This document shows, piece after piece, positions 46,359-56,816 of a stretch of DNA of 64,000 nucleotides. Source of the DNA: Methylobacterium gnaphalii (GTDB lineage Bacteria > Pseudomonadota > Alphaproteobacteria > Rhizobiales > Beijerinckiaceae); NCBI RefSeq assembly GCF_007992215.1, contig NZ_BJZV01000002.1, positions 334,727-398,726 of the forward strand, written 5' to 3'. Below the pieces are notes generated by a model, which was not told where the DNA came from, ran no database searches, and saw nothing but the letters and a program-made list of their open reading frames with translations. The position numbers and the translations under genes were made by a program. Every line of letters begins with the position of its first letter. Within the stretch, counting starts at the first letter, position 1.

Positions 46359-47245
46359 TCTTGGATCCCGGCAAAGATCTCGGGCGCGAAGGTGCCCTCC
46401 CCTTCGAGGAAGACCGGGCCGGTCATCAAAACGTGGTCGTCGGCGCGCCACTCGATGGAGAGCTGGCCGCCGGGCAGGGCCACGGTGGCCTGGCGCCCGA
46501 TCATGCGCAGCCGTGAGGCCGCTACCACGGTCGCGCAGGCGGCTGTGCCGCAAGCGAGCGTAAGCCCGGCGCCGCGCTCCCAGACCCGCAGCTTGATCAA
46601 GTCGCGGCCGAGCACCTGCGCCACCGAAATGTTGGCCCGCTCCGGAAAGATCGGGTGAGCTTCGAGCATCGGCCCGATCTGCGCGAGATCGTACTCGTCG
46701 GGATCGCGGTCGACGAAGAAGATCGCATGCGGGTTGCCCATGCTGACGGCGGCCGGCGAATGCATGATCGGGTCGTCGATCGGCCCGATCTGCAGTTCGA
46801 TGCGCCGCGTATCCGGGAACGGATCGCGCAGCGGGATCTCGTCCCACTTCAGCCTCGGCTTGCCCATGTCGACGGTGAAGCTGCGATCGGCGACGCGCTT
46901 GACGGCGACGAGGCCGGCCTCCGTTTCGAGGGTTAGCGAGCCCCCCTCGGCGGGCCGCGCCATCGCCGGATCGTCGAACATCGCATAGGCGACGCAGCGG
47001 GTGCCGTTACCGCAGGCGCCCGAGCGTGAGCCGTCGGTGTTGTAGATCCGCAGATAGGCGTCCGTGTTCGGGGTGACGGCATCGTGCATGACCATGAGCT
47101 GGTCGAAGCGCGAGCGTGGATCCTCGGCGATGGCGCGCGCCTCTGCCCCGCTCACGGTGATCCGGGTGCCGCGCAGGTCGAGCACCACGATGGCGTTCCC
47201 GGCGCCGTGCATCTTCAGGAAGCGGTGGTTGGCGAGTGCGTTCAT
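46355..47245 (-). CDS. dapF: Diaminopimelate epimerase
   Basis: 296 residues from ATG 47245 ([17 protein letters not shown]). Both catalytic cysteines are present: C78 in [10 protein letters not shown] and the second in LACGTAAC. It converts LL- to meso-diaminopimelate for lysine and peptidoglycan. It is translationally coupled to mtaB, as in many alphaproteobacteria. Confidence 0.96.
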   Translation of the reverse strand: MNALANHRFLKMHGAGNAIVVLDLRGTRITVSGAEARAIAEDPRSRFDQLMVMHDAVTPNTDAYLRIYNTDGSRSGACGNGTRCVAYAMFDDPAMARPAEGGSLTLETEAGLVAVKRVADRSFTVDMGKPRLKWDEIPLRDPFPDTRRIELQIGPIDDPIMHSPAAVSMGNPHAIFFVDRDPDEYDLAQIGPMLEAHPIFPERANISVAQVLGRDLIKLRVWERGAGLTLACGTAACATVVAASRLRMIGRQATVALPGGQLSIEWRADDHVLMTGPVFLEGEGTFAPEIFAGIQE

Positions 47246-47466
47246 GCGAAGCTGTCGGTCGATGGTTGCGGCCAGAAATGTTCGGGCAAGGGATCCGGGT
47301 CGGGTTCGGGGAAGGACCGCGTATATGGCAAACCGTGTCGCTCGACGCGAGAGCCGAGCCGGCATGCGTCGTGCGTATCGGCCTCGCGAAAGCCGCAGAT
47401 CATCGCTAGCTTGCGCGCAGCACTGTGCCCTTGCGCTTCCCGTGGGGCTAAGACCGGAGCGTCGCC

Positions 47467-48219
47467 TTGATCCCCCCTCGTTCCGTCAACGCAGGCCTTG
47501 CCGCGATGCTCGCGCTCGCCCTCGCCATTTCTCCCGTCTCGGGCGAAGAGCCGCCTGCCTCCAAGGTGCCCTCGCCTGCCGAGACCAATCCGCTCTCGAC
47601 GACAACAGCGCCAGACACGTCATCGAAGCCGCCTGGCACGGCGATGCCACTTCCCGACAAGGCTCTGACGCCGCCTACCGCGCCCGGTGGGTCTCCGGCG
47701 CGCTCCTCTGCCGCACCCGCGCGCCAGACGCTGGTACCTGCGCCGACCGAGGCCAACGACGTCGAGGAGGTCACCCTGCCGGCAAAGCCAGCCGCGATCA
47801 TCTCGGGTAAGGCAACCTGGGAGGAGGCCGTAGCCAGCCTGCGGTCCACCTTCGCCCGTATCGAGGATGAGCTGTCCAAGGCCGGCATCCGTCCCACCGG
47901 ACGGCCGATCTCGGTCTTCACCAAGACCGAGGACAATGGCTTCCAGTACGAGGCGATGATCCCGATTGACGCCGCGCCGTCATCCGCACCCACCAGCGGA
48001 GAGGGCCTGCATTTCGGCGCGACGCCGAGCGGCAAGGCCCTGCGCTTCCGCCACGCCGGCACCTACGACCAGATCAGCGGCACCTACGATACCCTGATCG
48101 CCTATTTTGATGCCAAGGACATCGCGGTTCAGGACCGCTTCATCGAGGAATACGTCACGGATCTCAGCGACGCCGCCGACGTGAAGCTCGACATCAACAT
48201 CTACGCGCTGCCGAAATAG
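47467..48219 (+). CDS. Exported GyrI-like effector-binding-domain protein
   Basis: 250 residues with a signal peptide ([20 protein letters not shown]), a Pro/Ser/Thr-rich linker to about residue 105, and a C-terminal domain ([49 protein letters not shown]) of the GyrI/AraC effector-binding fold. Such a domain outside the cytoplasm may bind small ligands or haem-like molecules; the role is unknown. Confidence 0.75.
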   Translation: MIPPRSVNAGLAAMLALALAISPVSGEEPPASKVPSPAETNPLSTTTAPDTSSKPPGTAMPLPDKALTPPTAPGGSPARSSAAPARQTLVPAPTEANDVEEVTLPAKPAAIISGKATWEEAVASLRSTFARIEDELSKAGIRPTGRPISVFTKTEDNGFQYEAMIPIDAAPSSAPTSGEGLHFGATPSGKALRFRHAGTYDQISGTYDTLIAYFDAKDIAVQDRFIEEYVTDLSDAADVKLDINIYALPK

Positions 48220-48274
48220 CGATCGCCAACGCCGCAGGAGGGAACAGGCAGGACTCGCCGCGGATTCTGGCCAT

Positions 48275-49039
48275 ATGCCAGTCTCCTCCGCGCAGGCCCG
48301 TCCCGCCCCCCAACGCCGGTCAACACCCCGCGAGTCCCATCGGGACGAAGACCTCACGAACAAGGCGCTTGAGATCGATCGGCGCCTCTGTCGATCGTTC
48401 GATTGCCCGATCGCCTATTTTCACAGCCTCGACCCCGTCAGCGAACTCGTCTCGTCTCTGCTCTCGCACCGAACCCGCAACGCGGATTCCGGGCGCGCCT
48501 TCAAAGCCCTGAGGGCGCGATGGCCGAGCTGGGAACAGGTGGCCGAAGCCGATCCCGCCGAGATTGAGGAGACGATCCGCGGCGTCACCTGGCCCGAGCT
48601 GAAGGCGCCGCGCATCCGCGCAGTGCTCCATGCGATTCTGGAACGGCAGGGCTCGCTCTCGCTCGACCTTCTCGCCGAGATGGAGGTCGACGAGGCGCGC
48701 CATTGGCTTGAGACCATCCCGGGCATTGGGCCGAAGACGAGCGCTGCGGTGCTCTCCTTCTCGAACCTGCGTATGCCGGCACTGCCGGTCGACAGCCATC
48801 ATCACCGCGTGGCGCAGCGTACGGGCCTGATCGGCCAGCGAGTCGATGTAGGCCCATCGCACGACATCCTGCGCGCGCAACTGCCTGACGATTGGTCGGC
48901 GCAGAAGCTCTACGACAACCACGAGGTGCTGATGCTGCACGGCCAGCACGTTTGCCACTACCGCAATCCTACCTGTGGGGACTGCGTCCTGCTCGATCTG
49001 TGTCCAACGGGCCAGGCGCGGACGGCCGCTAAGGGTTGA
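48275..49039 (+). CDS. Endonuclease III-like DNA glycosylase
   Basis: 254 residues of the HhH-GPD superfamily. The helix-hairpin-helix IPGIGPKTSAAVL contains the Schiff-base lysine, PVDSHHHRVAQR supplies the catalytic aspartate, and C-x6-C-x2-C-x5-C (CHYRNPTCGDCVLLDLC) forms the 4Fe-4S loop. It would excise damaged pyrimidines. The N-terminal 30 residues are a basic extension. It resembles the shorter Nth paralogues rather than the main nth. Confidence 0.85.
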   Translation: MPVSSAQARPAPQRRSTPRESHRDEDLTNKALEIDRRLCRSFDCPIAYFHSLDPVSELVSSLLSHRTRNADSGRAFKALRARWPSWEQVAEADPAEIEETIRGVTWPELKAPRIRAVLHAILERQGSLSLDLLAEMEVDEARHWLETIPGIGPKTSAAVLSFSNLRMPALPVDSHHHRVAQRTGLIGQRVDVGPSHDILRAQLPDDWSAQKLYDNHEVLMLHGQHVCHYRNPTCGDCVLLDLCPTGQARTAAKG

Positions 49040-49168
49040 GCAGGATCTGAACAGGCCGCTTCGATCCGTCCCCGGCATATCCTTGACCGCACGACGCACC
49101 GGGTGCCAGAACCCGGCCCTTCGATCGGGCGGCGGTCCGCTCCGGCTATGGCTTGAAGGATCGCGCCG

Positions 49169-50230
49169 ATGACGGCGTTCGCGGAACTGGTGTTTTCCGG
49201 CGTCCAGCCGACGGGAAACCTGCACCTCGGCAACTATCTCGGCGCCGTGAAGCGCTTCGTCGAAATGCAGGAGCGCGATGCCCAGTGCCTCTACTGCGTC
49301 GTCGATCTGCACGCGATCACGCTATGGCAGGATCCCGAGGCCCTCAAAGGGCAGATCCGCGAGGTTACCGCCGCCTTCCTCGCCGCTGGCATCGATCCGA
49401 AGCGCTCGATCGTATTCAACCAGAGCCAAGTTCCTCAGCACACGGAGCTGACCTGGATCTTCAACTGCGTTGCTCGCCTCGGCTGGCTCAATCGTATGAC
49501 GCAGTTCAAGGACAAGGCCGGCAAGGATCGCGAGAACGCTTCGATCGGGCTCTACGACTACCCCGTACTGATGGCGGCCGACATCCTGGCCTACCGCGCG
49601 ACCCACGTCCCGGTGGGAGAAGACCAGAAGCAGCATCTCGAGCTGACCCGCGACATCGCACAGAAGTTCAACAACGACTTCGCCGGCTCCATCCTCGCAC
49701 ACGGCCATGGCGAGGGTTTCTTCCCGCTGACCGAGCCGCTGATCGGCGGCCCTGCAGCCCGCGTGATGAGCCTGCGTGATGGCAGCAAGAAGATGTCGAA
49801 GTCGGATGCGTCCGACAACTCACGCATCAACCTCAAGGACGATGCCGACACCATCGCGCAGAAGATTCGTCGGGCGAAGACCGATCCCGATGCCCTTCCC
49901 TCCGAGGTGGAGGGGCTGAAAGGCCGACCGGAGGCGGACAACCTCGTTGGCATCTTCGCGGCGCTTCGTGGGATCAGTCGCGACGAGGTCCTGCGCGATT
50001 TCGGCGGTGCTCAGTTCTCGACCTTCAAGCCGGCGCTCGTCGAATTGGCGGTGGCAACGCTCGCTCCGATCGGCGCCGAGATGCAGCGGCTCGTGGCTGA
50101 TCCTGGCCATATCGACGCTGTCCTCGCCGATGGCTCCGAGCGAGCCGAGGCCATCGCCGCGCCGACGCTCGACGCGGTGAAGGACATCGTCGGCTTCGTG
50201 CGGCGCGGGCCGGCGCTGAAAACAGTTTAG
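49169..50230 (+). CDS. trpS: Tryptophanyl-tRNA synthetase
   Basis: 353 residues, class I synthetase. The HIGH-type motif is GNLHLGNY (residues 16-23) and the KMSKS motif KKMSKSD is intact; [20 protein letters not shown] is typical of TrpRS. Charges tRNA-Trp. Its stop codon overlaps the stop of a chemoreceptor remnant on the other strand. Confidence 0.97.
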   Translation: MTAFAELVFSGVQPTGNLHLGNYLGAVKRFVEMQERDAQCLYCVVDLHAITLWQDPEALKGQIREVTAAFLAAGIDPKRSIVFNQSQVPQHTELTWIFNCVARLGWLNRMTQFKDKAGKDRENASIGLYDYPVLMAADILAYRATHVPVGEDQKQHLELTRDIAQKFNNDFAGSILAHGHGEGFFPLTEPLIGGPAARVMSLRDGSKKMSKSDASDNSRINLKDDADTIAQKIRRAKTDPDALPSEVEGLKGRPEADNLVGIFAALRGISRDEVLRDFGGAQFSTFKPALVELAVATLAPIGAEMQRLVADPGHIDAVLADGSERAEAIAAPTLDAVKDIVGFVRRGPALKTV

Positions 50231-50414
50231 GCCGCCCGCACCGTCGCCAGGACCCGGTGCACCTCGGTGTTGAGGTGCTCTGACCGGACCGACAACTCGG
50301 AGGCCGAGGCCGCGCCATGCACCTCGACCGCAGCGGCGACCGCGAAGCCGCGGCCCGCCTCTCCGGCCCGCGCCACTTCGATCGTGACATTCAGCGCCAG
50401 GAGGTTGCCAGTTA
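50227..50414 (-). pseudogene. 3' remnant of a methyl-accepting chemotaxis protein
   Basis: The minus frame reads TGNLLALNVTIEVARAGEAG then RGFAVAAAVEVHG, and ends [10 protein letters not shown] at TAA 50229-50227. This is the conserved hairpin tip of an MCP fused by an internal deletion to its own C-terminus, and the N-terminal part is absent: sequence changes to the PPOX gene stop at 50412. The ending LATVRAA is the same as that of the intact receptor ending at 35494. Confidence 0.8.
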
Positions 50415-51065
50415 GGCTTCCCCCCTCATGAGCTTTTCACCATAGGCATCAAGGTTCAGCACGCCTTCCTTCTCTGCGCGAGCGCGATCCTCATCGGCGA
50501 TTACCTCCTGAACCATGTCGAGCCGCTTCCATTGTGCGAGCGGCGTCTCGGCCTCAGGCTTCGGTACGTAGCGGCTTTCGCCGAGCTTCTTGTGGGGGTG
50601 GATGTAGCGGGGACAGTTCACCCAAATCTGCGTGACGTCGACACGCACAACATACTGCGCCTCGGCGAATTCGATGAGCAGCGGGTCGTCTCGCATGACC
50701 CGGGCGGTGCCCTGTACACGCAGGCGATGCGGCGTCTCGAAGTCGATGAATAGCATGCCAACTTTCCCCTGGCCGGCGATGTTGCCCATCGAGAGGAACA
50801 TGCCGTTGCCGTCATAGCCGGGGAAGGCCAGCGCGTTGGGGCCGACAACCCGCACGAAGCCAGTTGGGCCCCCCTTGTACGAGACCGTCGGGTTGCCCTC
50901 GGGATCGACCGTCGAGAGGAAGAACATGTCGCGCTTCTCGATGAAGCCGCGCTCCTGCTCACCGATGGCGAGTTGGACATGGTGCTTGTCGAGGAAGTCG
51001 GCGAGCTTGCGCGTACCGAACTCATCCTGAAGAGCGCGGTGCTCCAAGCTGTAGAGTGTGCTCAA
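50412..51065 (-). CDS. Pyridoxamine 5'-phosphate oxidase family FMN-binding protein
   Basis: 217 residues. The split-barrel FMN fold is shown by RDMFFLSTVDPEGNPTVSYKGG, GFVRVVGPNALAFPGYDGNG and FIDFETPHRLRVQGTARV. Members reduce or sequester flavins or bind F420/haem; the substrate is not predictable. A C-terminal helical tail (QEVIADEDRARAEKEG) extends past the barrel. Confidence 0.85.
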   Translation of the reverse strand: MSTLYSLEHRALQDEFGTRKLADFLDKHHVQLAIGEQERGFIEKRDMFFLSTVDPEGNPTVSYKGGPTGFVRVVGPNALAFPGYDGNGMFLSMGNIAGQGKVGMLFIDFETPHRLRVQGTARVMRDDPLLIEFAEAQYVVRVDVTQIWVNCPRYIHPHKKLGESRYVPKPEAETPLAQWKRLDMVQEVIADEDRARAEKEGVLNLDAYGEKLMRGEA

Positions 51066-51214
51066 ACGTCGATCCTCCCGGTGCCAAATTTTGGGCGCAC
51101 CGTGGCAGAGGACGTGGATCTTCGGAAGAGCCTTGCTTGGGTTTCATAAGTGGCGCGAGAATGCTGGACCGATCGTCAATCGAGGGCGGTCGAGCGGCCT
51201 AAAGGACGCGCACG

Positions 51215-51484
51215 ATGCCCGTACTACGCCATCCGTCTTCGCTGTTGATTGTCCTAGCACTTCTTGCCCCAGCTGGAGCTTTTGCGGAGGTTCGTCCTGA
51301 TCAGACTGGGACCGGTGGTGGTCCCACTTCGACCATCACCGCGCCGAATACCAACGCCCTCGGCGTGACGAAGCCGCCTGGCGTCGAGGAAGGACCGGAA
51401 ACACCGCAGGAACGCCGCGAGCTCGAGCGGATCGAGCGGCGCAACCAGCGGATCGAAAACGGCATCTGCGACGGCTGCCGTTAG
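51215..51484 (+). CDS. Small exported hypothetical protein
   Basis: 89 residues: a signal peptide (LLIVLALLAPAGAFA), then a Gly/Thr-rich linker, an Arg/Glu-rich helix (RRELERIERRNQRIE) and a C-terminal ICDGC motif. Not recognised, but the pattern of short secreted proteins with a terminal CxxC pair is common in Methylobacterium. Convergent with ilvC over a hairpin. Confidence 0.65.
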   Translation: MPVLRHPSSLLIVLALLAPAGAFAEVRPDQTGTGGGPTSTITAPNTNALGVTKPPGVEEGPETPQERRELERIERRNQRIENGICDGCR

Positions 51485-51500
51485 AGGTCCCGTTCGAGGT

Positions 51501-51527
51501 GGAAGGCCGAGCAACGCCCGGCCTTCC
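51501..51527. terminator. Bidirectional hairpin between the 51215 gene and ilvC
   Basis: GGAAGGCCG (51501-51509) and CGGCCTTCC (51519-51527) form a perfect 9-bp stem with a 9-nt loop between convergent stops. No long T run. Confidence 0.6.
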
Positions 51528-51535
51528 ATGCAATG

Positions 51536-52582
<1,047 letters not shown>

Positions 52583-53230
52583 TCAGGATTTCGGGTGGCT
52601 CGGGGCCTGGCCATAGAGGGCCAGGAACTGGTCGACAGCCGCTTCGGCGTCGCGGTCGATCTCGGCGGTGCTGAGGGGTAACGCATCACCGAGAAGCAGA
52701 CGGATCTGGATGTCTCGGCCGACGAGGCCGAAGAAAGTACGGAATGCCGCCTCACTGTCTTCGAAGGCGAGGAGCCGCGCTTCGCGGCCAGCCTCCAGCA
52801 GCGGCTTCAGGCGCTCACCGATCGCAAAGCGGCCATTGGCGAGGACGATGCTGCCAAGGTTGCTCCGACCGGAGGCTGCGTGGCCGATAGCGATGCGGTT
52901 CAGCGCGATCGAGGTCGAGCTGGCGATGACTTCGAGCCAGTTGGCGGCGAAGCCCTTGAGACTGTCGCGCAAGGTCGCGACGTCGAGAGGCTGACCATCA
53001 TAGCGGCCGGCACGCACACGCGAAGCCTGCCATTGCACGGTTGCCCGCAGCAGACCGTCGCGGTCGCGATACCACTTATACAGCGTTTCCTTTGAGCAGC
53101 TGGCGCGGCGCGCGACGGCGTCCATCGTCAGTTGGTCGCCACCCTCGACGATGAGGTCGAGCACGGCGTCGAGCACGACCTGCTGGCGTGCCGAGGGCGT
53201 CTCGATGCCGCTTTCCGCTTCCTGAACCAT
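52583..53230 (-). CDS. TetR/AcrR-family transcriptional regulator
   Basis: 215 residues with an N-terminal HTH (TMDAVARRASCSKETLYKWY) followed by a helical ligand domain. A perfect 18-bp palindrome starts 5 nt before its ATG, the usual place for an autoregulatory operator. It precedes ilvC by 27 nt, so ilvC may be under its control. Ligand unknown. Confidence 0.88.
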   Translation of the reverse strand: MVQEAESGIETPSARQQVVLDAVLDLIVEGGDQLTMDAVARRASCSKETLYKWYRDRDGLLRATVQWQASRVRAGRYDGQPLDVATLRDSLKGFAANWLEVIASSTSIALNRIAIGHAASGRSNLGSIVLANGRFAIGERLKPLLEAGREARLLAFEDSEAAFRTFFGLVGRDIQIRLLLGDALPLSTAEIDRDAEAAVDQFLALYGQAPSHPKS

Positions 53231-53234
53231 CGCA

Positions 53235-53273
53235 CCGCTAGAGCGAACCGTACGTTACGGTTCGCTCTAGCGG
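53235..53273. promoter_or_regulatory. Perfect 18-bp palindrome, probable TetR operator
   Basis: CCGCTAGAGCGAACCGTA (53235-53252) and its exact reverse complement (53256-53273) are separated by CGT. No T run follows, so a terminator is unlikely. It abuts the TetR start codon and would block its own transcription when bound. Confidence 0.7.
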
Positions 53274-53369
53274 CAATCGGTTGGCAGTTCAAGCGAGGCT
53301 GCAGCGATGACGGTGAACCGAGTTCGGTCCGGCAAGAGAGCGGTTTGTCGGACGTAAGAAACTACTGCC

Positions 53370-54593
53370 TCAAGTCGTGCCGACGCGATATTCCCGCGGC
53401 GGCCGCGTTCCGTTGACAGCGAATTCCCCGACGCTGCGCTCCCGGTAGATCCGTGGGTTGTGTGATGCGAGCGTGCGGGCGTTGCGCCAGTATCGATCGA
53501 GTCCGTGCTCTTCCTTGACGGCCGATGCTCCGAGCGCATCGAACAGGGAGGTTGTGGCCTCGAGTACGAGGTTTGTCACGACGGTGACCGCCTGGTTCAC
53601 CTCGACATCGGCGATCGCGGAGATGGGTTCGGCCGCTTCCCGCCCGCCCGCCTGGAGTGCATCGGCTGCGCGCTGTACAGCCTCGGCGGCCTTCAGCACG
53701 ATCGCACCCGACGCATAGGCATTGCCACGAACGCGACCGACGACAGCCTGGATCTGCGGATCGTCGGCCGTGCGGGCGCCGTTACCGTGGCTGTAGATGC
53801 GGGTACGGGTTGCCACGAGCCGCGCCACGTCGTCGGCGGCGGCGCGGCCGATACCCGCGAGCGTCGCGAGATGCACGAGCTGAAAAAACGCCATGGCGTA
53901 GGGAAAGCGCACCGTCTCCGGCTTGATCAACTCGGCCCCTAGTACGACCCCGGTAAAACGCGCTGTTCCGCTCGCTGTGAGCGCCTGCCCGAATCCGTCC
54001 CAGTCGTCGACGATCTCGACGCCGGGGGCTCGGGTCGGCACGGCGGCGATGACCGGCGTGCCGTCCTCGTCCTGGGCCGAGAGATGGATCCAATCCGCGA
54101 AGAGCGAGCCGGTCGTGTAGAATTTGCGGCCGTCCACCACCCAGTCGTTTCCGCGGCGCCGCACGATGGTGTCGAACTGCCCGACCTTGGCTGGTCCCGT
54201 CTCTGATACGCCGCTACCCACCGTTTCGCCGGCGGCGATTCGGGCGATCCAGCGGTTGCGCCAGTCCGGAAAGGCCGACGACAGCACGTCCTCGGTGAAG
54301 CCGAAATGGGCGCGCAGCGCATTGGTGACGTTGGAGTCGGCTTGCGACAACTCGATCAGCAGGTTGAACAACTCGGGCAGGCTCGCGCCGTGGCCGCCTG
54401 CGGCCGGGTCGAGCCGCAGCGTGGTGAAGCCTGCCTCCTTGAGCCAGCCGATCTCGGTCCGCGGCAATCTGCGCTCGGCGTCGCGTTCGACGGCCGTCGC
54501 GCGGATTTCCGAGAAGATCGAGCGGAACCGCTCGGCGAGCTCTTCGTATCGCGTGCTCGGCCCCGCACCCCAGCCCCCATCCTTCTGCGACAT
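53370..54593 (-). CDS. Acyl-CoA dehydrogenase-fold flavin monooxygenase (SfnB/DszC-like)
   Basis: 407 residues of the acyl-CoA dehydrogenase fold (LPRTEIGWLKEAGFTTLRLD, VSETGPAKVGQFDT, GRKFYTTGSLFADWI). The glutamate base of true acyl-CoA dehydrogenases is not evident, and the wording fits the SfnB/DszC/SoxC group of FMNH2-dependent sulfur monooxygenases. It probably oxidises an organosulfur compound. Divergent from tauD-ssuA-sfnG-like genes across an AT-rich spacer. Confidence 0.8.
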   Translation of the reverse strand: MSQKDGGWGAGPSTRYEELAERFRSIFSEIRATAVERDAERRLPRTEIGWLKEAGFTTLRLDPAAGGHGASLPELFNLLIELSQADSNVTNALRAHFGFTEDVLSSAFPDWRNRWIARIAAGETVGSGVSETGPAKVGQFDTIVRRRGNDWVVDGRKFYTTGSLFADWIHLSAQDEDGTPVIAAVPTRAPGVEIVDDWDGFGQALTASGTARFTGVVLGAELIKPETVRFPYAMAFFQLVHLATLAGIGRAAADDVARLVATRTRIYSHGNGARTADDPQIQAVVGRVRGNAYASGAIVLKAAEAVQRAADALQAGGREAAEPISAIADVEVNQAVTVVTNLVLEATTSLFDALGASAVKEEHGLDRYWRNARTLASHNPRIYRERSVGEFAVNGTRPPREYRVGTT

Positions 54594-54940
54594 CGCTCGA
54601 TCAACCTATGCAACAGGAACTTTCGAAGCCGCCTGGCGACGTGCTCGTTGGCGAAGGCATCGGCAATTCTTTGTGCAAGCTCAAGACCAATCGTGTTTGG
54701 TTGCCGTCTCCAATATAAATTTGAAATCCGCAACTAATCTGACTCGATTATTTGGACTTGTTTGCCAATATAGCGCATATAAACGAAAGATCATTCTCTT
54801 TGACTGCGGAAGCCGGCCGCTTAAGCTCGGCGTGCATGTTGAGGGTCGCACACTCATCTGCATGCCGACCGGAGCGTGCCCTGCGTCCCCTTCGGCTCTT
54901 CCCGAACACTCTTCGCCAGGGCACCGACGAGGACCGAACG
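54594..54940. promoter_or_regulatory. AT-rich divergent promoter region of the organosulfur cluster
   Basis: No gene. The part at 54700-54800 is much richer in A+T than its surroundings (ATATAAATTTGAAATCC, GCCAATATAGCGCATATAAACG) and lies between two divergent sulfur genes, so shared control by sulfur limitation is likely. No specific operator was identified. Confidence 0.5.
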
Positions 54941-55843
54941 ATGACACACCCTCTGGCCGGCTCGAGCGGCAAAGCCTCTCCCCCCTCGGCTGGGCATGCT
55001 GCGTCCGGCTTGGCGATCACACGTCTTGGCAGCTTCGTCGGGGCCGAGATTAGCGGGATCGACCTGGCGCATCCTCTCGACGACGCGTCGCGGGACACCA
55101 TCGCGTCGGCGCTCGCCGAGTACGGCGTAGTATTTTTCCGCGACCAGGATCTGACGCCCGCTGAGCAGATCGCCTTCGCCGAGCGCTTCGGCCGGATCGA
55201 CATCAATCGTTTCTTTCGGCCGGTCGAGGGCTACCCCCAGATCGCCGAAGTGCGGAAGGAAGCGCATCAGTCGGCCAATATCGGCAGCAACTGGCACACC
55301 GATCACAGCTACGATCAAGAGCCTGCCAAAGGATCGATTCTCTATGCTCGCGAAGTCCCTACCGTCGGCGGCGACACCTTATTCGCTAGCATGTACGCGG
55401 CGTACAACGCGCTCTCGGACGGCCTCAAGGCGACGCTTGCGCCGTTGAAGGCCCTGCATTCCAGCCGGCACGTCTTCGGCGTGGAGAGCCGATCTCTCGC
55501 CACCAACGATCTCAAGGGCCGTATCCTCAACCCCGAAGCGGCAACCCAGGACGCCGTGCACCCCGTCGTGATCACTCACCCGGAATCCGGCCGCAAGGCC
55601 CTCTACGTGAACCCGAATTTCACGCTGCGGATTGAGGGTTGGACGGAGGCAGAATCGGCCGCTCTGCTCGGATACCTCTACGAGCATGCCCGCAGACCGG
55701 AATTCGCCTACCGATTCCGCTGGGAGCCCGGCTCGATCGCGTTCTGGGACAACCGTGCGACCTGGCATCTCGCCCTCAACGACTACCACGGCGAGCGCCG
55801 GCTGATGCACCGCATCACCATCGCTGGCGGTGCCCTCCACTGA
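54941..55843 (+). CDS. tauD: TauD/TfdA family 2-oxoglutarate dioxygenase
   Basis: 300 residues from ATG 54941 (MTHPLAGSSGKA); the upstream frame is leader. The iron site HxD is in NWHTDHSY, and the distal histidine is in WHLALNDYHGERRLMHRITI with the 2-oxoglutarate arginine. It would release sulfite from taurine or another sulfonate. First gene of a three-gene operon with the binding protein (12-nt gap) and the LLM monooxygenase. Confidence 0.9.
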   Translation: MTHPLAGSSGKASPPSAGHAASGLAITRLGSFVGAEISGIDLAHPLDDASRDTIASALAEYGVVFFRDQDLTPAEQIAFAERFGRIDINRFFRPVEGYPQIAEVRKEAHQSANIGSNWHTDHSYDQEPAKGSILYAREVPTVGGDTLFASMYAAYNALSDGLKATLAPLKALHSSRHVFGVESRSLATNDLKGRILNPEAATQDAVHPVVITHPESGRKALYVNPNFTLRIEGWTEAESAALLGYLYEHARRPEFAYRFRWEPGSIAFWDNRATWHLALNDYHGERRLMHRITIAGGALH

Positions 55844-55855
55844 GCGAGCCGCACG

Positions 55856-56812
55856 ATGACCTTGACCCGCCGCCACTTCACCACCGCACTCGGTGCCTCG
55901 CTGGCGCTTGCAGGTGCCGGCCCGTCACGCGCTGGTGAGACGATCAAGCTGAGCTACCAGCGCTCCTCGACCCTGCTCACTGTGCTGAAGACCAAGGGCA
56001 CGCTTGAGACGAGGCTCGGCGCCAGAGAGTTCGGCGTGAGCTGGCACCTCTTCTCGAAGGTGCTCGAGCCGATGAATACGGGCGTCGTCGACCTGCATGC
56101 CGACGTCGCCGATGCGGTGCCGATCTTCACGCAGTCGGCCAAGGCGCCGCTGACTTTCTACGCGATGGAGGCGGGCTCGCCCCATGCTGAGGCGATTGTC
56201 GTGCCCGAGGAGTCAGCCATCCGCTCGATCGCCGACCTGAAGGGTCGCACAGTCGGTGTCTCAAAGGGCTCGGGCTGCCACTTCATCCTCGCTGCGGCGC
56301 TCAAGCGCGCAGGACTGAGCTTTGCAGATATCAAGCCGGCCTATCTTGAGGCGCCGGATGGTGTCGCAGCTTTCGACCAGGGCAGCCTCGATGCCTGGGC
56401 GATCTGGGATCCGTTTCTGGCCATCGTGCAGGCCAAGCGGCCGATCCGCGTGCTCGCCGATGCCACGGGCCTGTCGAGCTACAACCGCTACTACACGGTC
56501 AATGACAGCTTTGCCGCCGCTCATCCCGAGATCGTCGAGATTGTCTACGCTGCCCTGGTCGAGGCCGGACAATGGGTGAAAGCCAATCCGCGGGAGGCCG
56601 TAGCCCTGCTCGCACCGATCTGGGGCGATCTGCCGCCCGAAGTGGTTGCCACCGTCAACGAGCGCCGCAGCTACGCCGTGAAGCCTGTCGACCGCGCAGC
56701 GCTCTCGGAGCAGCAGAGTATCGCCGACACCTTTCACGAGGCCGGCCTGATCCCGCGTCGGCTCGACGCCACGGACGTGCGGATCTGGCAGCCGGTGGCG
56801 AGCCGAGGCTGA
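55856..56812 (+). CDS. ssuA: Aliphatic sulfonate ABC transporter substrate-binding protein
   Basis: 318 residues with a Tat-like signal (TRRHFTTALGASLALAG) and the SsuA/NMT1 fold: LSYQRSSTLLTVLKTKG, LKGRTVGVSKGSGCHFILA, AWAIWDPFLAIVQ. Binds alkanesulfonates for import. The membrane and ATPase partners (SsuC, SsuB) are not adjacent, so it must pair with a transporter elsewhere. Confidence 0.88.
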   Translation: MTLTRRHFTTALGASLALAGAGPSRAGETIKLSYQRSSTLLTVLKTKGTLETRLGAREFGVSWHLFSKVLEPMNTGVVDLHADVADAVPIFTQSAKAPLTFYAMEAGSPHAEAIVVPEESAIRSIADLKGRTVGVSKGSGCHFILAAALKRAGLSFADIKPAYLEAPDGVAAFDQGSLDAWAIWDPFLAIVQAKRPIRVLADATGLSSYNRYYTVNDSFAAAHPEIVEIVYAALVEAGQWVKANPREAVALLAPIWGDLPPEVVATVNERRSYAVKPVDRAALSEQQSIADTFHEAGLIPRRLDATDVRIWQPVASRG

Positions 56813-56816
56813 ACTC

